Assembly (NCBI RefSeq): GCF_027595985.1
Contig: NC_073306.1
Span: 82,261,599-82,325,598 of the forward strand
DNA length: 64,000 nucleotides
Reading direction: 5' to 3'
From: Sorex araneus
Taxonomy: Eukaryota; Chordata; Mammalia; Eulipotyphla; Soricidae
The translations under genes were made by a program, and so were the position numbers. Every line of letters starts with the position of its first letter. Within the stretch, counting starts at the first letter, position 1. The notes beneath the pieces are model-generated. The model saw nothing but the letters and a program-made list of their open reading frames with translations, had not been told where the DNA came from and made no database searches. Shown here in pieces: positions 1-10,577 of the stretch.

Positions 1-45
1 CTACTGCTTTGTAGAAGACTGGCTAGTTTTGCCCTTAACTTATAG

Positions 46-112
46 TCAGCAATGTCACTGTCACCCCATTGCTCATCGATTTGCTCAAGTGGGCACCAGT
101 ATAGTCATCAAA
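46..112 (-). mobile_element. 3' piece of the longer SINE type
   Basis: cactgtcaccccattgctcatcgatttgctc and the following gggcaccagt match, in reverse, the 3' body of the copy at 31192-31435. Confidence 0.75.
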
Positions 113-547
113 AGCTTGAACTACATTGAAATTTCTGGGTGTGCGAATTACTGCTTGATAAAATCTTGAGCTAACAAATCAGCTAATCTCTCTGATCCTC
201 AGCATAAGCATCTATAAAATAGGGATGCATCTGTTTAACCCTTTTCTTTCCATTTCTTCTCCCTGAATCTTCCTATTGCTGAAGTCCAGCAGAAAAAAAT
301 CCACGACTAAGCTGGTAAACAGTGAAGTGAACATGCCTGAACTGGCTGGACTGAATTAGTTAATGCTGACCTCCTATAACTCCCTCTTTGAGTTGACATT
401 AAAATTATGTTAAAATAGAATATTTACATTTCCAAAATTTTGTACTTTTTACACTGAGTTGCTTTTTGCCAGAAGCAAAGAAACTCTTATTTCCATGCCT
501 GACACAATTTCACTACAACAGAATTAATTGGAGAGGCTGGACATTAC

Positions 548-632
548 CAGAAACTTTCATTTCTTCTCTTTCATCCGGGTTAATCTTTTCTACTGCATGA
601 GATACAGTACATTCCAAGACATCTGGAAACTC
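548..632 (-). CDS. GCLM: GCLM coding exon 3
   Basis: The exon is 85 bases: 28 codons plus one base, reading EFPDVLECTVSHAVEK then INPDEREEMKVS. The acceptor is tattacag and the donor is GTAATG, a weaker but valid donor. The exon ends in phase 1 with a G that would complete an Ala codon in exon 4, as expected for the family (KVS-A-KL). Exon 4 lies beyond the left edge. This piece is the most conserved part of GCLM in the window; I see no change from the human protein as I recall it. Confidence 0.96.
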
Positions 633-782
633 CTGTAATAAAAACACAATCCATACCACAAATAGGAAATTAATACTTCTGATTACTTAGATCATTACCA
701 TGTCAAAAATAGCCCTCTAGAAACAGAAAATGTTTAAGACATTAGGTCTCTATACCTAAGATGTGCTATACAGGTCTTTTTT

Positions 783-925
783 TTTAAATTTCATTTTTAT
801 AAAGTTGCTCACAGTAACTGATTACATTTAATATTCGAACACCAATCCCACCACCATACACCTTCCACCGCATTTCGAATGTTTCCATCCTGAACCCCAA
901 ACCCTGTCCCCAAAATAGAACTAAA
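783..925 (-). mobile_element. LINE-1 3' terminus fragment, in GCLM intron 2
   Basis: Minus-strand L1 end: T-rich tail, then cacagtaactgattacattt and a run of caccaatcccaccaccatac, as in the other L1 3' ends of this window read in reverse. Confidence 0.65.
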
Positions 926-1183
926 GTAATATTGTATTGCTTGTTATCAATAATTCACTAAAAATGATCCAAAAAGTTTCCTTAGAGGAAAGTGTGTGAA
1001 GATTGTTGTATTTTAGCCTGGAGCCATTAAGTGCTTCAATAAGAGAGTACTAACATGTTGTTAAAGGTTGAGCCTTGTTATACAGGTTTGTTAAGCTTTG
1101 GGATAATGGTTAAATGCTGTGTGAGTCCATTTTCTGGAGAGAAGTGCTGCATTTTGATTAACTACTCAAGGATGTGTGAAGAG

Positions 1184-1345
1184 CCAGAAAGATAGCTCAA
1201 TAGGCAGAGTACATGCTTTGCATGTGGGAGATCTGAGTTCGATTCCTGGCACTATAATCCTCTTAAGCAACACCAGGCACAAACCCTAAAGCACTAAGCC
1301 AGGACTAGTCCTGCAAACTGCGTTTGCCCCCCACCCCCAGAAAAA
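1184..1345 (+). mobile_element. Diverged SINE copy
   Basis: tRNA-like head (gatagctcaataggcagagt; B box gagttcgattcc) and a degenerate body, in GCLM intron 2. Confidence 0.65.
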
Positions 1346-1483
1346 AATAAACCCCCAAACAAACAAAAATAGTGGTAGGAGTGGGGTTATGTGAAGTTAC
1401 TTACACAGTAGGTAATTTTACTTCGGTAACAAACCAATGAAAATTATCTATTCCAGAGAACAACATATAAAGATTTTTATATA

Positions 1484-1664
1484 TATATATATATTTTTTG
1501 CTTTTTGGGTCACACCTGGTGATGCACCTGGGTTACTCCTGACTCTGCACTCAGGAATCACCCCTGGCAGTGCTCAGGGGACCATATGGGATGCTGGGAA
1601 TCGAACCCAAGTCAGCCGCATGCAAGGCAAATGCCCTACCCGCTGTGCTATCGCTCCAGCCCCC
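1484..1664 (-). mobile_element. SINE, GCLM intron 2
   Basis: Near-consensus copy from the T-rich tail (gctttttgggtcacacc) to the head (ctatcgctccagcccc). Similar aagatttttata bases on both sides suggest a target-site duplication. Confidence 0.88.
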
Positions 1665-1827
1665 AAGATTTTTTTATATTAACCACAAACATTAACCAAA
1701 ATTTTTTTGAGTGTAATAAAACAAACAAAAAAAAGTTAAGGCCAGGGATTTGACTCAGTAGTAATGCACCTTCTTTGCCCAAGTGAAATCTTTGGTTCTA
1801 TACCTAGGAGGGGAGAAAGGGGGGGTA

Positions 1828-2212
1828 CTTCCGGGAAGGATATTGTACAGTAGGTAAGGCATTTGCCTTGCATGCAGCCAACCGGGTTCAATCCCTGGCA
1901 CCACTATGGTTGATCCCTTGATGATCCCAGGGTAGAGAGCAAGGAGTAAGCCCTGAGCACTGCTGGATGTAACCTTCAAGCCAAAAAAATTAAAGGGGAG
2001 AGGGATTATTCCTATGCATAATAATGAGTAGTCTGGGCTGGACCACTAGTTCAGTGGGTAGGCCATTTGCCTTGCACACAGTCGACCTGGGTTCAATCCC
2101 CAGCATCCCATATCCCCCAAGTACCACCAGGAGTAATTCCTGAGTGCAGACCCAGGAGTAACCCCTTGAGCATCACCAGGTGTGTCCAAAAAGAAAAAAA
2201 AAGGTTAAGAAA
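1828..2212 (+). mobile_element. Two SINE copies in tandem (1828-1987 and 2034-2212)
   Basis: Both carry A and B boxes (cagtaggtaaggcatttgcc with gggttcaatcc; cagtgggtaggccatttgcc with gggttcaatcc) and A-rich ends. Confidence 0.8.
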
Positions 2213-2300
2213 AACTGAATAGTTTACCAGAAAAGTGATATATAATAAAACATAGAACAGAAACATGAATTCACACTTATAAGATAAAAATAAAGAATGA

Positions 2301-2463
2301 GGGGCTGGAGCAATAGTACAGTGGGTACTATTTGCCTTGCACGAGGTTGACCCGAGTTTGATTCCCAGCATCCCACCTGGTTCCCCTGAGCACCGCCAGG
2401 AGTAATTCCTGAGTGCAAAGCCAGTAGTAACCCCTGTGCATCGCCGGGTGTGACCCAAAAAGG
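2301..2463 (+). mobile_element. SINE whose tail grew into a (GAAA)n microsatellite
   Basis: Full head and body ending in gtgtgacccaaaaaggag, then directly the GAAA array at 2464-2552. Confidence 0.85.
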
Positions 2464-2483
2464 AGAAAGAAAGAAAGAAAGAA

Positions 2484-2551
<68 letters not shown>

Positions 2552-2552
2552 A
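2464..2552 (+). repeat. (GAAA)n microsatellite
   Basis: About 22 units with one interruption, growing out of a SINE A tail. Confidence 0.97.
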
Positions 2553-2776
2553 GCCTTTGTCAAAATTTTTGAGTACATTACAATGCCTGGCACATTCACT
2601 GCTCAATAAATACTTTTAAGTCATACATAAATAGTGAAAGGTCATTTCAGAAAAACAAACTGACAGATACTAATGTCTGCCTAGCCGTGACAGTTATAGA
2701 TTTACAGTGTGTTCAGAGGAACAAGGTAAAAGCAGTCTGCAATTTGTTATGAGCTTTTAGCAGACCTGGATTCCAA

Positions 2777-2795
2777 AGAGAGAGGGAGAGAGAGG

Positions 2796-2878
<83 letters not shown>

Positions 2879-2884
2879 TGTGTG
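2777..2884 (+). repeat. (GA)n microsatellite
   Basis: About 100 bases of GA with a few GGG interruptions at the left and a short TG run at the right end. It lies in GCLM intron 2, about 500 bases downstream of exon 2. Confidence 0.97.
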
Positions 2885-3380
2885 AGATCAAATGGTGGCT
2901 GGCCACAAGCATAGCCAGCACCCTACCTTCTGTCCAATCTTGCCGGTCCCTGGTACTATGTATATTAACGTGAAATAGAATTTTACTATTTCATCAGCCA
3001 AATATTTTAAATTAAATAGAAAATTTAATTTAGTGGCTATGTATTACTGGAGTGGTGATCTTCCAAATCCATCTACCCACCAAAAATATCTGATAGCCCC
3101 TCTTTTGTTAGAGAAAACAAACACAGGAACTAAGCATTATGAGTAAACTGGTGGAAATCAAGCTTACAAAAGCTGGCTATCTTGTCTAGATGAAGTGTTT
3201 ACTACACTGTCCGGTTTTCTGTTTTATGCTTATGCCTGCGGGTCAGACTGTCCTTACAGCAAATTAGTCATAGGGTCTTTTATGCTAATAGCCTGAATTC
3301 CCTAGCAAAATTCCGGAAATGCTGACTTACTTACATTTCCCCTTTAGCAGAGATAGTTTCTTTATTCATTTATTACTCAC

Positions 3381-3446
3381 CCTGACCGTATCCGGGCTGA
3401 TTTGGGAACTCCACTCATTCAAAGTCTTTTGGATACAATCTCGAAG
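3381..3446 (-). CDS. GCLM: GCLM coding exon 2
   Basis: The exon is 66 bases and encodes 22 residues, LRDCIQKTLNEWSSQISPD followed by TVR. It is preceded by a pyrimidine-rich acceptor ending in acag and followed by the consensus donor GTGAGT. Both ends are phase 0, so it joins exon 1 (ending in Glu-Glu) and exon 3 (starting Glu-Phe-Pro). Human has His for Arg at the second residue, and Asn and Leu for the S and T near the end; mouse is closer. It is too short to show as an open frame of its own and was found by splice-site and homology reading. Confidence 0.96.
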
Positions 3447-3801
3447 CTGTAAAAAGAATGTGATTTGAAAACTGTTTATTAAATTCTAAACACTTTTTTT
3501 GGGGGTAAATCAATGGTAAGAATGATTTATTAGTCTGGTAAGTAGAAAAAAGGATGTTAACAGGACAAACAAGAATTTTAGTTCTGCAAGGTTCCTGTTT
3601 TCTTCAACAAATATGTAGGCCTATCAGGGCTATTTTTGTCTTACTCTGAATTCTCAAATGCTTCTGATGGAAAGCAGTAATTATTGTTTTTGTATGGGTA
3701 TTCTGTGCTGCGCATGCATGCCCAGGACCAAACCCAGGACCTCCTGCATGCAAGGCATGCAGTCTACCTTTGAGCTTGCCCTAGGATCAAGTGGTATATT
3801 T

Positions 3802-4162
3802 TGTTTCGTCTTTCATTTTTGGGCCACAACCCGTGGTGCAGGGGAGAGGGAAGGAGCCACTCCTGGCTCCAAGCTTGGGAATCTATCTTGGCAGTGCCTG
3901 ATCAACTATCCTGTGCCAAGGGGCCTTGCATGTGCTCCAATCCTCTGAGCTCTCTCTCCAGTCCCATTATTATTTTGGTTTGGTTTTGGTTTGTTGGTTT
4001 TGAGGCCTCACCTGGTGGTTGTGAGGGGTTACTCTGGTTTGGTGATGGTGCTCTGGGGTCGTTCCCTGTGGTGCTCAGGGGGTCATGCCATGCCAGAGAT
4101 CAAACTGAGGGCTCCAGCAGACAAAGTACATACTCAAGCCCTTTGAACCATTTCTCTTGCCC
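3802..4162 (-). mobile_element. Two diverged SINE copies (3802-3963 and 3966-4162), GCLM intron 1
   Basis: Both show the reversed body (gccac/ctcacctggtgg, ggcagtgcctga or gtggtgctcaggg) and end in ctctctccagtccc or ctcttgccc. Confidence 0.65.
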
Positions 4163-4203
4163 AGTTAATTATTTTTAAAGTTCCAGGGAAATTTAACTAA
4201 ATT

Positions 4204-4385
4204 GGGGCTGGAGAGATATAGTGTGGGCAAGACATTTGCCTTGCATTTGCCAACCCAGGTGCGATCACCAGCACCCCATATGATCCCCTGAGCCCACTAG
4301 GAGTGCTTTCTGAGCACAGACCCAGGAGTAAGGCCTGAGCACTGCCAGGTATGATCACAACAAACAAATAAACAACAACAAAAAA
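4204..4385 (+). mobile_element. SINE copy, GCLM intron 1
   Basis: ggggctggagagatatagtg head, a B-box remnant, body with aggagtaaggcctgagcact and an A/CAA-rich tail. Confidence 0.8.
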
Positions 4386-4759
4386 CCCAAAATGACAAAA
4401 CCCCAAAAATTTAATTACATTTTTGAAATAAAAAAGCATTCATAAACAAAATTTCTTTTTCAAAAAGTTTTTAAAAATTAGAAAAAAAAGAACTTGGATT
4501 CAAATCCAGGGAGTTTGGACAGATTAACACTAACCCTTATGCTATTTTCCTCAAAGATAAATAATTTTTAATGTATGGCCAGAGGGACTCATACATCAGA
4601 TTCGACTGTGGATTAAAAAGTTAAACTCCAGAGCCAATCCTTGACTTATTGACTTGTTTTCTTTTGTTCTTTTTCTTTTGGTGCCAGGGATCAAACCCAG
4701 GCCCTCATACATGCAAGGCAAATTCTCTACACAGCTACATCCCTCGCTCTTAATCAGTT

Positions 4760-5640
4760 TCTAAGGGCAGCAGAACTTGAATCTTTACAAGCTTCACAAT
4801 AACTCAACCATACCCTAAAGCCTAAGATTCACCATCGTCATATCTTAGACGTCATCTTGCATGTCAGTCTGTAAATCATTTAACACTTGTCTTCAATGTT
4901 TTCTTGTAAATAAACAAAAAAAAGTACATGAATATTATAGTATGTTGCAAATTCATTAAACTTTTCACCTTCCATTTCTTAGGTCAGTGTATTTCAAGGG
5001 TTATTTTATTTTACAGTGATCCAAAGTCAGACATACATTCATAGAGTGAGCAAGAATATACACATATATAACAAAAACTGTTAAAAAAAATGAATTGATG
5101 TTCACTACACACCAGGCATTCTAGTAGCCTCTATTCTACTAAGAAAAAACGAATTGCCCCATGATTCACTAAACTTATTTAAAACTAATGGGAAACATGG
5201 ACAATTTGAAACCACTGCCTTATAAATACCCAAGGGCAGAAAGTTTTGCATTCGATAGGCAATCAATTAAAAAAATTAACGAGTAACTAGAAGCAAGTCC
5301 CTGAATTGCAAAAGCACTTTCCTAGTAATGACAAACTTCTGAACTCACTCTATGATCTATGACTGCTTATAATTAAAACTGATACTGGTACTTTACTACT
5401 ATATTTTAGTATAGACAATTTGAAGGAACAACCAGTTTAGCACTTATAGTCACCTGTAATATTTATAATACACAGAATAATTTATATACTATTCACAATA
5501 ATCCACATGAACTTAATTTATAAGGCTTGTATTTTTATGGAAAATATGTTTATAATCAAGGTTACATTTGGTAGGAAAAACTCAGCTGATAATCACCTTG
5601 GAAAATTGAAAGTCAATACTCCTTTAAACATGAAGTAAAA
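4760..5640. other. Unique AT-rich part of GCLM intron 1
   Basis: I see no repeat head, open frame or splice-flanked coding match here. The composition is AT-rich. A weak SINE remnant follows at about 5643-5715, with further diverged pieces at 6001-6133 and 6315-6400. Confidence 0.6.
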
Positions 5641-6000
5641 TTAGGGTTGAAAAATAGCTCAGTGGTAAAATGCATGTATGAGACGGAGTTCACTCCGTGG
5701 CACTACAAAACAAAAAGTAAAATTTGAAGAAGCAGGACTGACTAGAAGTTAATTCTGTCAGGAGAATTTTGGCTCAAATCAAGGTAGAAGTTCAAGAAAT
5801 TTTCCTCTAGGAGGGTGGTTTTTCTGCATACTGAATGCTTCAGTTCAGAAGATATATTTTCAAAATATTCACCCTTCCTTAAAATGATTTTACCCTGGCT
5901 TCTCAAAAATGTCAGGACAAAGTGTGGAACACGTTTTAGTAATATTAGAAATTCATTGGCTTTGTCATAAGCCTAATGACTTTTAATATTTAAAATAATA

Positions 6001-6133
6001 TATTTATGCTTTGAGGCCATACCAGAGGTACTCCAGGATCACTTCTGGTGGGGCTGGGGGATCCGTACAAGATGTGGGGGATCAATCCTGGGTCAGAGCA
6101 AGCACTACCCACTGTACTAGCCCTCCGGCCCCT
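6001..6133 (-). mobile_element. Diverged SINE copy, GCLM intron 1
   Basis: Reversed body (gccataccagaggtactcca, ggggatcaatcctgggtca) and head end (actagccctccggcccc). Confidence 0.65.
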
Positions 6134-7493
6134 GATTTTTAATCTTTCCAATGTTATCTATAGTGACTGAACATTAACCTGACATTTTTCTGTTCTCTGA
6201 TCTCCGCATTTTTATCATACATACATAGGATCATTAAGGTAGCATCATCATGTATACTATGAGATCTGCAGTTGTTAAAGAGTTTATAAAAATACCAACA
6301 TGACTCAACTTGTGGACCAACTGGTGGCACAGAGGTAAAGTACATTCTTCTGCATGAAGTGCAGAGTTCAATTCCTGGAGCTCCTCCCACCCAAATAAAG
6401 GTCACTTGTTCAATAACCTTAAAGAACTCGACAATGCATCATAGTCCTACAATGGCCCATTTGAAAAATGATTTCATAAAATTCAAATGAAACAAAAAAA
6501 ATCCGAGTCAAGGTTATAGGACTTTTTAAAAACACCAAAGAATCCTTTAAGTACCCAAACTCACCACTCAATGTGCAATTTTTTTCAATAATGAATGATT
6601 TATTCAGTTTCTTTATTCACTGAGATCAAACTACTTCCAACTGCATATTCTGATCTGAAGCTCAGCTCTAACCATGACATCACACTTTTCTTGCACCACA
6701 ATGCCATAGCTTCATATTCTTCATATGTTTCCTAGTTTTGTCCCTCTTCTGCAGCACTCAAAACACACAAACCAGAATTAGTCCCTGGAGTAATATTTTT
6801 TAAGCTGTAGGATATGACTCATCACTGCTTTAAGGAATCAAATGTAGCTGTTTAGTAGTGCCAGGAATTGAACCCACAACTCCATACATACAAGGCAAGA
6901 GTTCAATTCCCAGTCTAGAAATCAAGCTTTTAAAAAATTAAAATAGAAGAAATTAGAACACACAACATATGGTTCAAGCTACTATCTTCACATAAAACCT
7001 TTGTTATATTTATGGAACTATAAACTGGATTAACAAGATAAAATGCATTTATTACTGGCCATGTGATTAAAAAAATTCTGAAAACTACTACTTCAGAGTA
7101 TGTTATATATAGAGATAAGAGAATATTTTGCCCAGTATTATTAATACTCATGCACAACGTTTTATTTACTCATCAGTACTGGAGGAAATTAAAGGTCGAG
7201 TACTAAATACAGAAATCTTTATATTTGGGAAAAACGTTCAAGCGGGGGAGCTTTAAATAGCATATGAAAATGAGCTAGAAGCTATACATAAACTGCAACA
7301 GGAATTCTGATGCCAGTTAAAAGTTACAGCCAAGAGTTTTTGTTTCCTGAAGGGCATCTGCCATCCCCACACCAGGTAGGATGTGTACCCAGAGGGATGC
7401 TATCTGCCACAAAGTGTAACACCAACATCTTACAGAAAGGGGAAGAAAGTCCCTATGATCACAGTTGATAACAGGCTAGAGATTTATCTTTTT

Positions 7494-7692
7494 TTTAACA
7501 TAAAAGTTTATTTATTTCTTTCTTTATTTGCTTTTTGGGTCACAGCCAATGATGCACAGGGGTCATCCTGGCTCTGCACTCAAGAATTGCCCCTGGCGGT
7601 GCTCTGGGGACCATATGGGATGCTGGAAATCGAACCTGGGTCGGCTGAGTGCAAGGCAAACGCCCTACCCGCTGTGCTATGGCTCCAGCCCC
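7494..7692 (-). mobile_element. SINE with 15-bp duplication, GCLM intron 1
   Basis: Near-consensus copy with a TTTA-rich tail. Flanks GAGATTTATCTTTTT at 7479-7493 and 7693-7707 are identical. Confidence 0.92.
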
Positions 7693-7794
7693 GAGATTTA
7701 TCTTTTTAAATGAAGGGTTTCTTTTCTTTTCCTGACCAAGAAACCAGATACAAGAGACAAATGTATGGTTGACAAGTATTTTCCTCCTTTTTTT

Positions 7795-7925
7795 CTCTTT
7801 ATTTGGTCCACTCTCTCCAATGCTCAGGGTTTACTCCTGGCTCTGCACTCAGGGATCCTGGCGATGCTTGGGGGATAAAACCCGGGTCAGCCACACTGTG
7901 TACCCACTGTGTATCTCTCCAGCCC
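7795..7925 (-). mobile_element. Shortened SINE copy
   Basis: gctcagggtttactcctggc, gggtcagcc and tatctctccagcccta are present; the middle is deleted. Confidence 0.7.
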
Positions 7926-7939
7926 TATACTCTTTTCTT

Positions 7940-8030
7940 CACCCTCACAACGACCCGAATGCATCATGTATTATCCACTCTGAGTCCAGGTCTGTTTAAT
8001 CAGCAGGTAACTTCCCCCAAGGCCAGAGTT
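7940..8030 (-). repeat. Probable MIR relic
   Basis: accctcacaacgacccgaat and attatccactctgagtcca resemble the reversed MIR core as I remember it. Confidence 0.4.
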
Positions 8031-8727
8031 CCTAACGTTTGCTTTATGTGATGTGATATTCAAAACCTTCCTCTACCAGCCATAAGCCTTGGCCGTGAAT
8101 TCTCCCCCCATCCAGAGGGGGGCTCCCTCCTCGTCCCCCCCACCACCTCCAAAGCGGGGATGACCAGCTGTGTTGACAGCGAACAAGTGTATCATCCCAC
8201 GGTCCATCTCTACCGCTTCCTAACAGTCGCGATGCGCTTCGGGCCAATCAAACCAAGGCCGACTCATCTGGGGTGAGAAAACCGGGCGCTGGATTCCCAC
8301 AGCCCGGCGGGAGAGGCTCCGACCTTGGCCTGAAAGCCAGCAACAGCCGCGACCGTGTCAACGACCCTCAAAGTTACGTGTCCGGTTTCACGGGCCTTCC
8401 TCCGGGGGCCCGACCGCCTTATCTCTCCGGAACAGCGGCGAGGAGGGCAGGGAGGGCGCCCGCCGCGGGGCGCTGGGCTGGCCGAGCCACTGGCCGGTCC
8501 CGGGACCCTCTGAGCCAGGGCTGAGCGGCGGGGGGTGGGAGTTGGGGCTCCCCGGGCTCTAACCGTGGCGGAGCTCGGGGGTCGGGCGTGGGGGGACGAA
8601 CGCGTAGCAGCTGCCAAGTTTGCGGAGCGGTTCCGCCACCCCCACCCCCCGCCCAGGGCTGCAGGGGGGCAGCGGGGCCCAGGGCGCGCCTCTCCCACCT
8701 GCCCCGGCGCGGCCCGGCCCGCCTCAC

Positions 8728-8853
8728 CTCCTCGCTGTGCGTGGACGGGCACTTCTTGCGCAGGCGGCCCCAGTTGAGCAGGTTCCCGGTCTGCAGGTGC
8801 AGGGTGCTGGCCCGCGCCAGGAGCGCCCCGGCCGCGCGGCTGTCGGTGCCCAT
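8728..8853 (-). CDS. GCLM: GCLM coding exon 1
   Basis: The exon has 126 coding bases and 42 codons, starting with ATG (the complement of cat at 8851-8853) and beginning MGTDSRAAGALLARAS. It contains the conserved stretch TGNLLNWGRLRKKCPSTHSE. The start matches the known N-terminus of the family, and the ATG lies in a strong context (gcagccatgg-like, G at +4). The donor after GAG GAG is GTGAGG, phase 0. Residues 9 and 16 (G and S) match the mouse form as I recall it, not the human K and R. The exon lies inside the CpG island; the 5' untranslated part runs to higher coordinates, but its start cannot be fixed by eye. Other long open frames over this exon are products of the GC-rich composition. 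Confidence 0.97.
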
Positions 8854-9090
8854 GGCAGCGGCCGGCGCCGGGGAGGGACGCGGCCGCAGGCGGGGGAAGG
8901 AGGCCGGTCCGCAGGGGACGCGCCGCCCGGGACCGGACCGCCGAGCGCGCGGCTGGCCGCCCCGCGCGTGGGGGGCCGCCCTCGGCCTGCGCTCGGGCCC
9001 GGGACGGGCGGGCGGGCCGGGAGTGGACGCGCCGGGGGCCGCTGCGGGAGAACCGGCTGGCCGCCGCGGGAGCCGTTTCCTGGAAGACAA

Positions 9091-9099
9091 TGACTAAGC
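9091..9099 (+). promoter_or_regulatory. Electrophile/antioxidant response element (NRF2-MAF site) of GCLM
   Basis: TGACTAAGC fits the ARE core TGACnnnGC. With its flanks (agacaa before, agaaatcgg after) it matches the human GCLM EpRE as I recall it from the promoter literature. It lies about 240 bases upstream of the GCLM ATG. NRF2 with a small MAF partner would bind here and raise GCLM transcription under oxidative or electrophilic stress. The embedded TGACTAA is also an AP-1-like site. A STAT-type TTCnnnGAA motif overlaps just beside it at 9077-9085. Confidence 0.88.
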
Positions 9100-9145
9100 A
9101 GAAATCGGCGCCCAGAAAGTGCTTCGTAACCGTTACCCGTCCCGC

Positions 9146-9165
9146 GGCGGGGCGGGGCGGGGCGG
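9146..9165 (+). promoter_or_regulatory. Cluster of GC boxes (Sp1/KLF type)
   Basis: Three overlapping copies of GGGGCGG occur in tandem at a five-base period, about 50 bases further from the gene than the response element. Such clusters commonly drive TATA-less housekeeping promoters. The call is from motif alone. Confidence 0.6.
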
Positions 9166-9389
9166 AGAATGGGACGCGGGTCGCCGGCGGCCCGCGGGGA
9201 GGGAGGGGAGCACTGGCGTGCAGCGGGCGGGCGCGCGCGCGAGCGGCGGCGAAGCCCCGCGTCGAGGGCCGGGCCGGGCGCGGCGGGGCGGGGCGCGGCG
9301 GCCGGGACCCGCGCTCGGGAGGGCGCCCCCTGTCGGCAGGCCGAGCGCCGCGTGCAGCCCCCCCCCCTCCCGCCTCCCGCCACCACCCC

Positions 9390-9399
9390 GCGCGTGCGC
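9390..9399 (+). promoter_or_regulatory. NRF1-type site
   Basis: The bases GCGCGTGCGC (reverse GCGCACGCGC) fit the NRF1 consensus GCGCAYGCGC. The site lies about 540 bases upstream of the GCLM ATG, near the outer edge of the island. It is a motif match only. Confidence 0.45.
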
Positions 9400-9763
9400 T
9401 CCGGGCCTCCCCTCCCCGCGCGTGGGCCCCGTGCGTCACGCGGGTGGGTTCCCCGCCCTGGGCAAGCACCAGCCTGCTGCCCCTCTCGCAGTCAGGTGTC
9501 GCTCCCCAGGCGCACCCGCTCCTTCGCTTCTCTCTCCTTTTGGTTCATTTCCTTCTTGAGCACTTTCCTTCCAAGTTGCTCTTTTCTTTTTTCCTTTCCC
9601 CACCCCAAATCAATGAAAAGTCAGTTCATTTTCCCTTATTTGTCGGGCAGCGTGTGAAGTCCAAGAATACAACTTAATCTTTGCCCGCGAGGCACTTACG
9701 CACTTACATCCAGAAACGAGGTCTAAGAAGGTGAAGCAATGATGATGATCGTGTGAGGATACT

Positions 9764-9888
9764 GTTTTTTTTTTTTTTTTGGCTTTTTGGGTCACACCCG
9801 GCGATGCATAGGGGTTACTCCTGGTTCATGCACTCACGAATTAACTCCTGGCGGTGCTCAGGGGACCGTGGGGCTGGAGCGATACTGT
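9764..9888 (-). mobile_element. Truncated SINE joined to an opposite SINE head
   Basis: The reversed tail and body run to gctcaggggacc, then switch abruptly to gtggggctggagcgatac, the forward SINE head. It looks like an inverted or deleted composite. It lies just beyond the GCLM CpG island. Confidence 0.7.
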
Positions 9889-10577
9889 ATTTTAAGCTTA
9901 GTTTCCAGATTTAATTAAAGAGAATGCTTAAGCCATTAACACCAGAGAAGACTTTATTCCTGATTCCCTGATGTTGTTTTCCTTCTATTAACTTGCATTT
10001 AGCCATAGAGTTAGGATGAGCCTCATAAATGATGGGTTTACTGTATTGAGAGTAATGTCACTGGTTAAAATGTCACTAGAACTCATGATTCTAGTTGCTG
10101 AAAACTAGGGGAAGGGTGAAAAAAGAAGCTCCTAGAAGGTTAGAAATTGAACCTGATCTTGTGTAAATATTTGTTGGCTGAACAAAGGTCAGTAAGAATT
10201 CATTAAAGATAAGAGTTATCCCAGAAGCAGGTACAAACACACACTATTTTTGTCCAAACTTATATACACACTTAATTCTGAGGCTGAATTCAGTATGATT
10301 GCTAGAATGCTGATTTGATCATTTTCTTGACTTTTTTTTTTAACATAGTCTGTAATGTGTGCAAATAAACTCAAAACTTAAAGGTTGTACTTCTTAAACA
10401 ATCCAAACTGCCTCTATGCTGGGAATTTATAGCATGTTGGTCAAGAATGTTGACCACAACATAAACTGTGTAGTTCACAAAGATGGGTTTAGTCAGGAAA
10501 CGGCAAGACACTTTATTTTATTTCTCCAGTTTGGGCAGATGATGGTTTCAACCACGGGAAATAGCTGTTAATGGACT

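Larger units (their letters stand above)
548..8853 (-). other. GCLM: GCLM gene, 5' part (coding exons 1-3 and introns 1-2)
   Basis: Three exons read in order on the minus strand: 8853-8728, 3446-3381 and 632-548. They join in frame to give residues 1-92 plus one base of codon 93 of the glutamate-cysteine ligase modifier subunit. This cytosolic protein binds the catalytic subunit GCLC, lowers its Km for glutamate and eases feedback inhibition by glutathione, so it sets the rate of glutathione synthesis. The translated pieces match the human and mouse proteins almost residue for residue as I recall them. All donors are GT and all acceptors AG. The family protein is about 274 residues long, so roughly two thirds of the coding sequence lies left of base 1. 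The aldo-keto-reductase-like core is not in the window. Introns contain SINEs, an L1 3' end and simple repeats. Confidence 0.96.
8270..9480 (-). promoter_or_regulatory. GCLM: CpG island and promoter of GCLM
   Basis: GC content and CpG density rise sharply here compared with the AT-rich flanks. The island covers the start of intron 1, exon 1 with its ATG at 8853, and several hundred bases upstream. It contains a run of overlapping GGGGCGG Sp1-type boxes (9146-9165), an NRF1-type palindrome (9390-9399) and the electrophile response element (9091-9099). No TATA box is evident within about 200 bases upstream of the ATG, which fits a CpG-island promoter with dispersed start sites. Many long open frames cross the island on both strands, but they are composition artefacts. 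Confidence 0.9.

Noticed and set aside
1-40. GCLM exon 4 at the left edge (gttttgc resembles the reverse of its start)
   Set aside because: The translation does not continue as expected and no proper acceptor precedes it; the resemblance is a few bases only.
1437-1682. Recurring short peptide (FWVTPGDA..., LALHSGITPG...) encoded at many sites
   Set aside because: It is the reversed SINE body translated; copies are independent insertions and not a gene family.
2464-2552. CRISPR-like regular repeats
   Set aside because: Simple tetranucleotide microsatellite; no spacers, and the DNA is mammalian.
8264-9469. Open frames of 146-401 codons on both strands of the CpG island
   Set aside because: GC-rich DNA has few stop codons. 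The frames are rich in Arg/Pro/Gly/Ala and lack domains; only the short GCLM exon 1 within one of them is supported.
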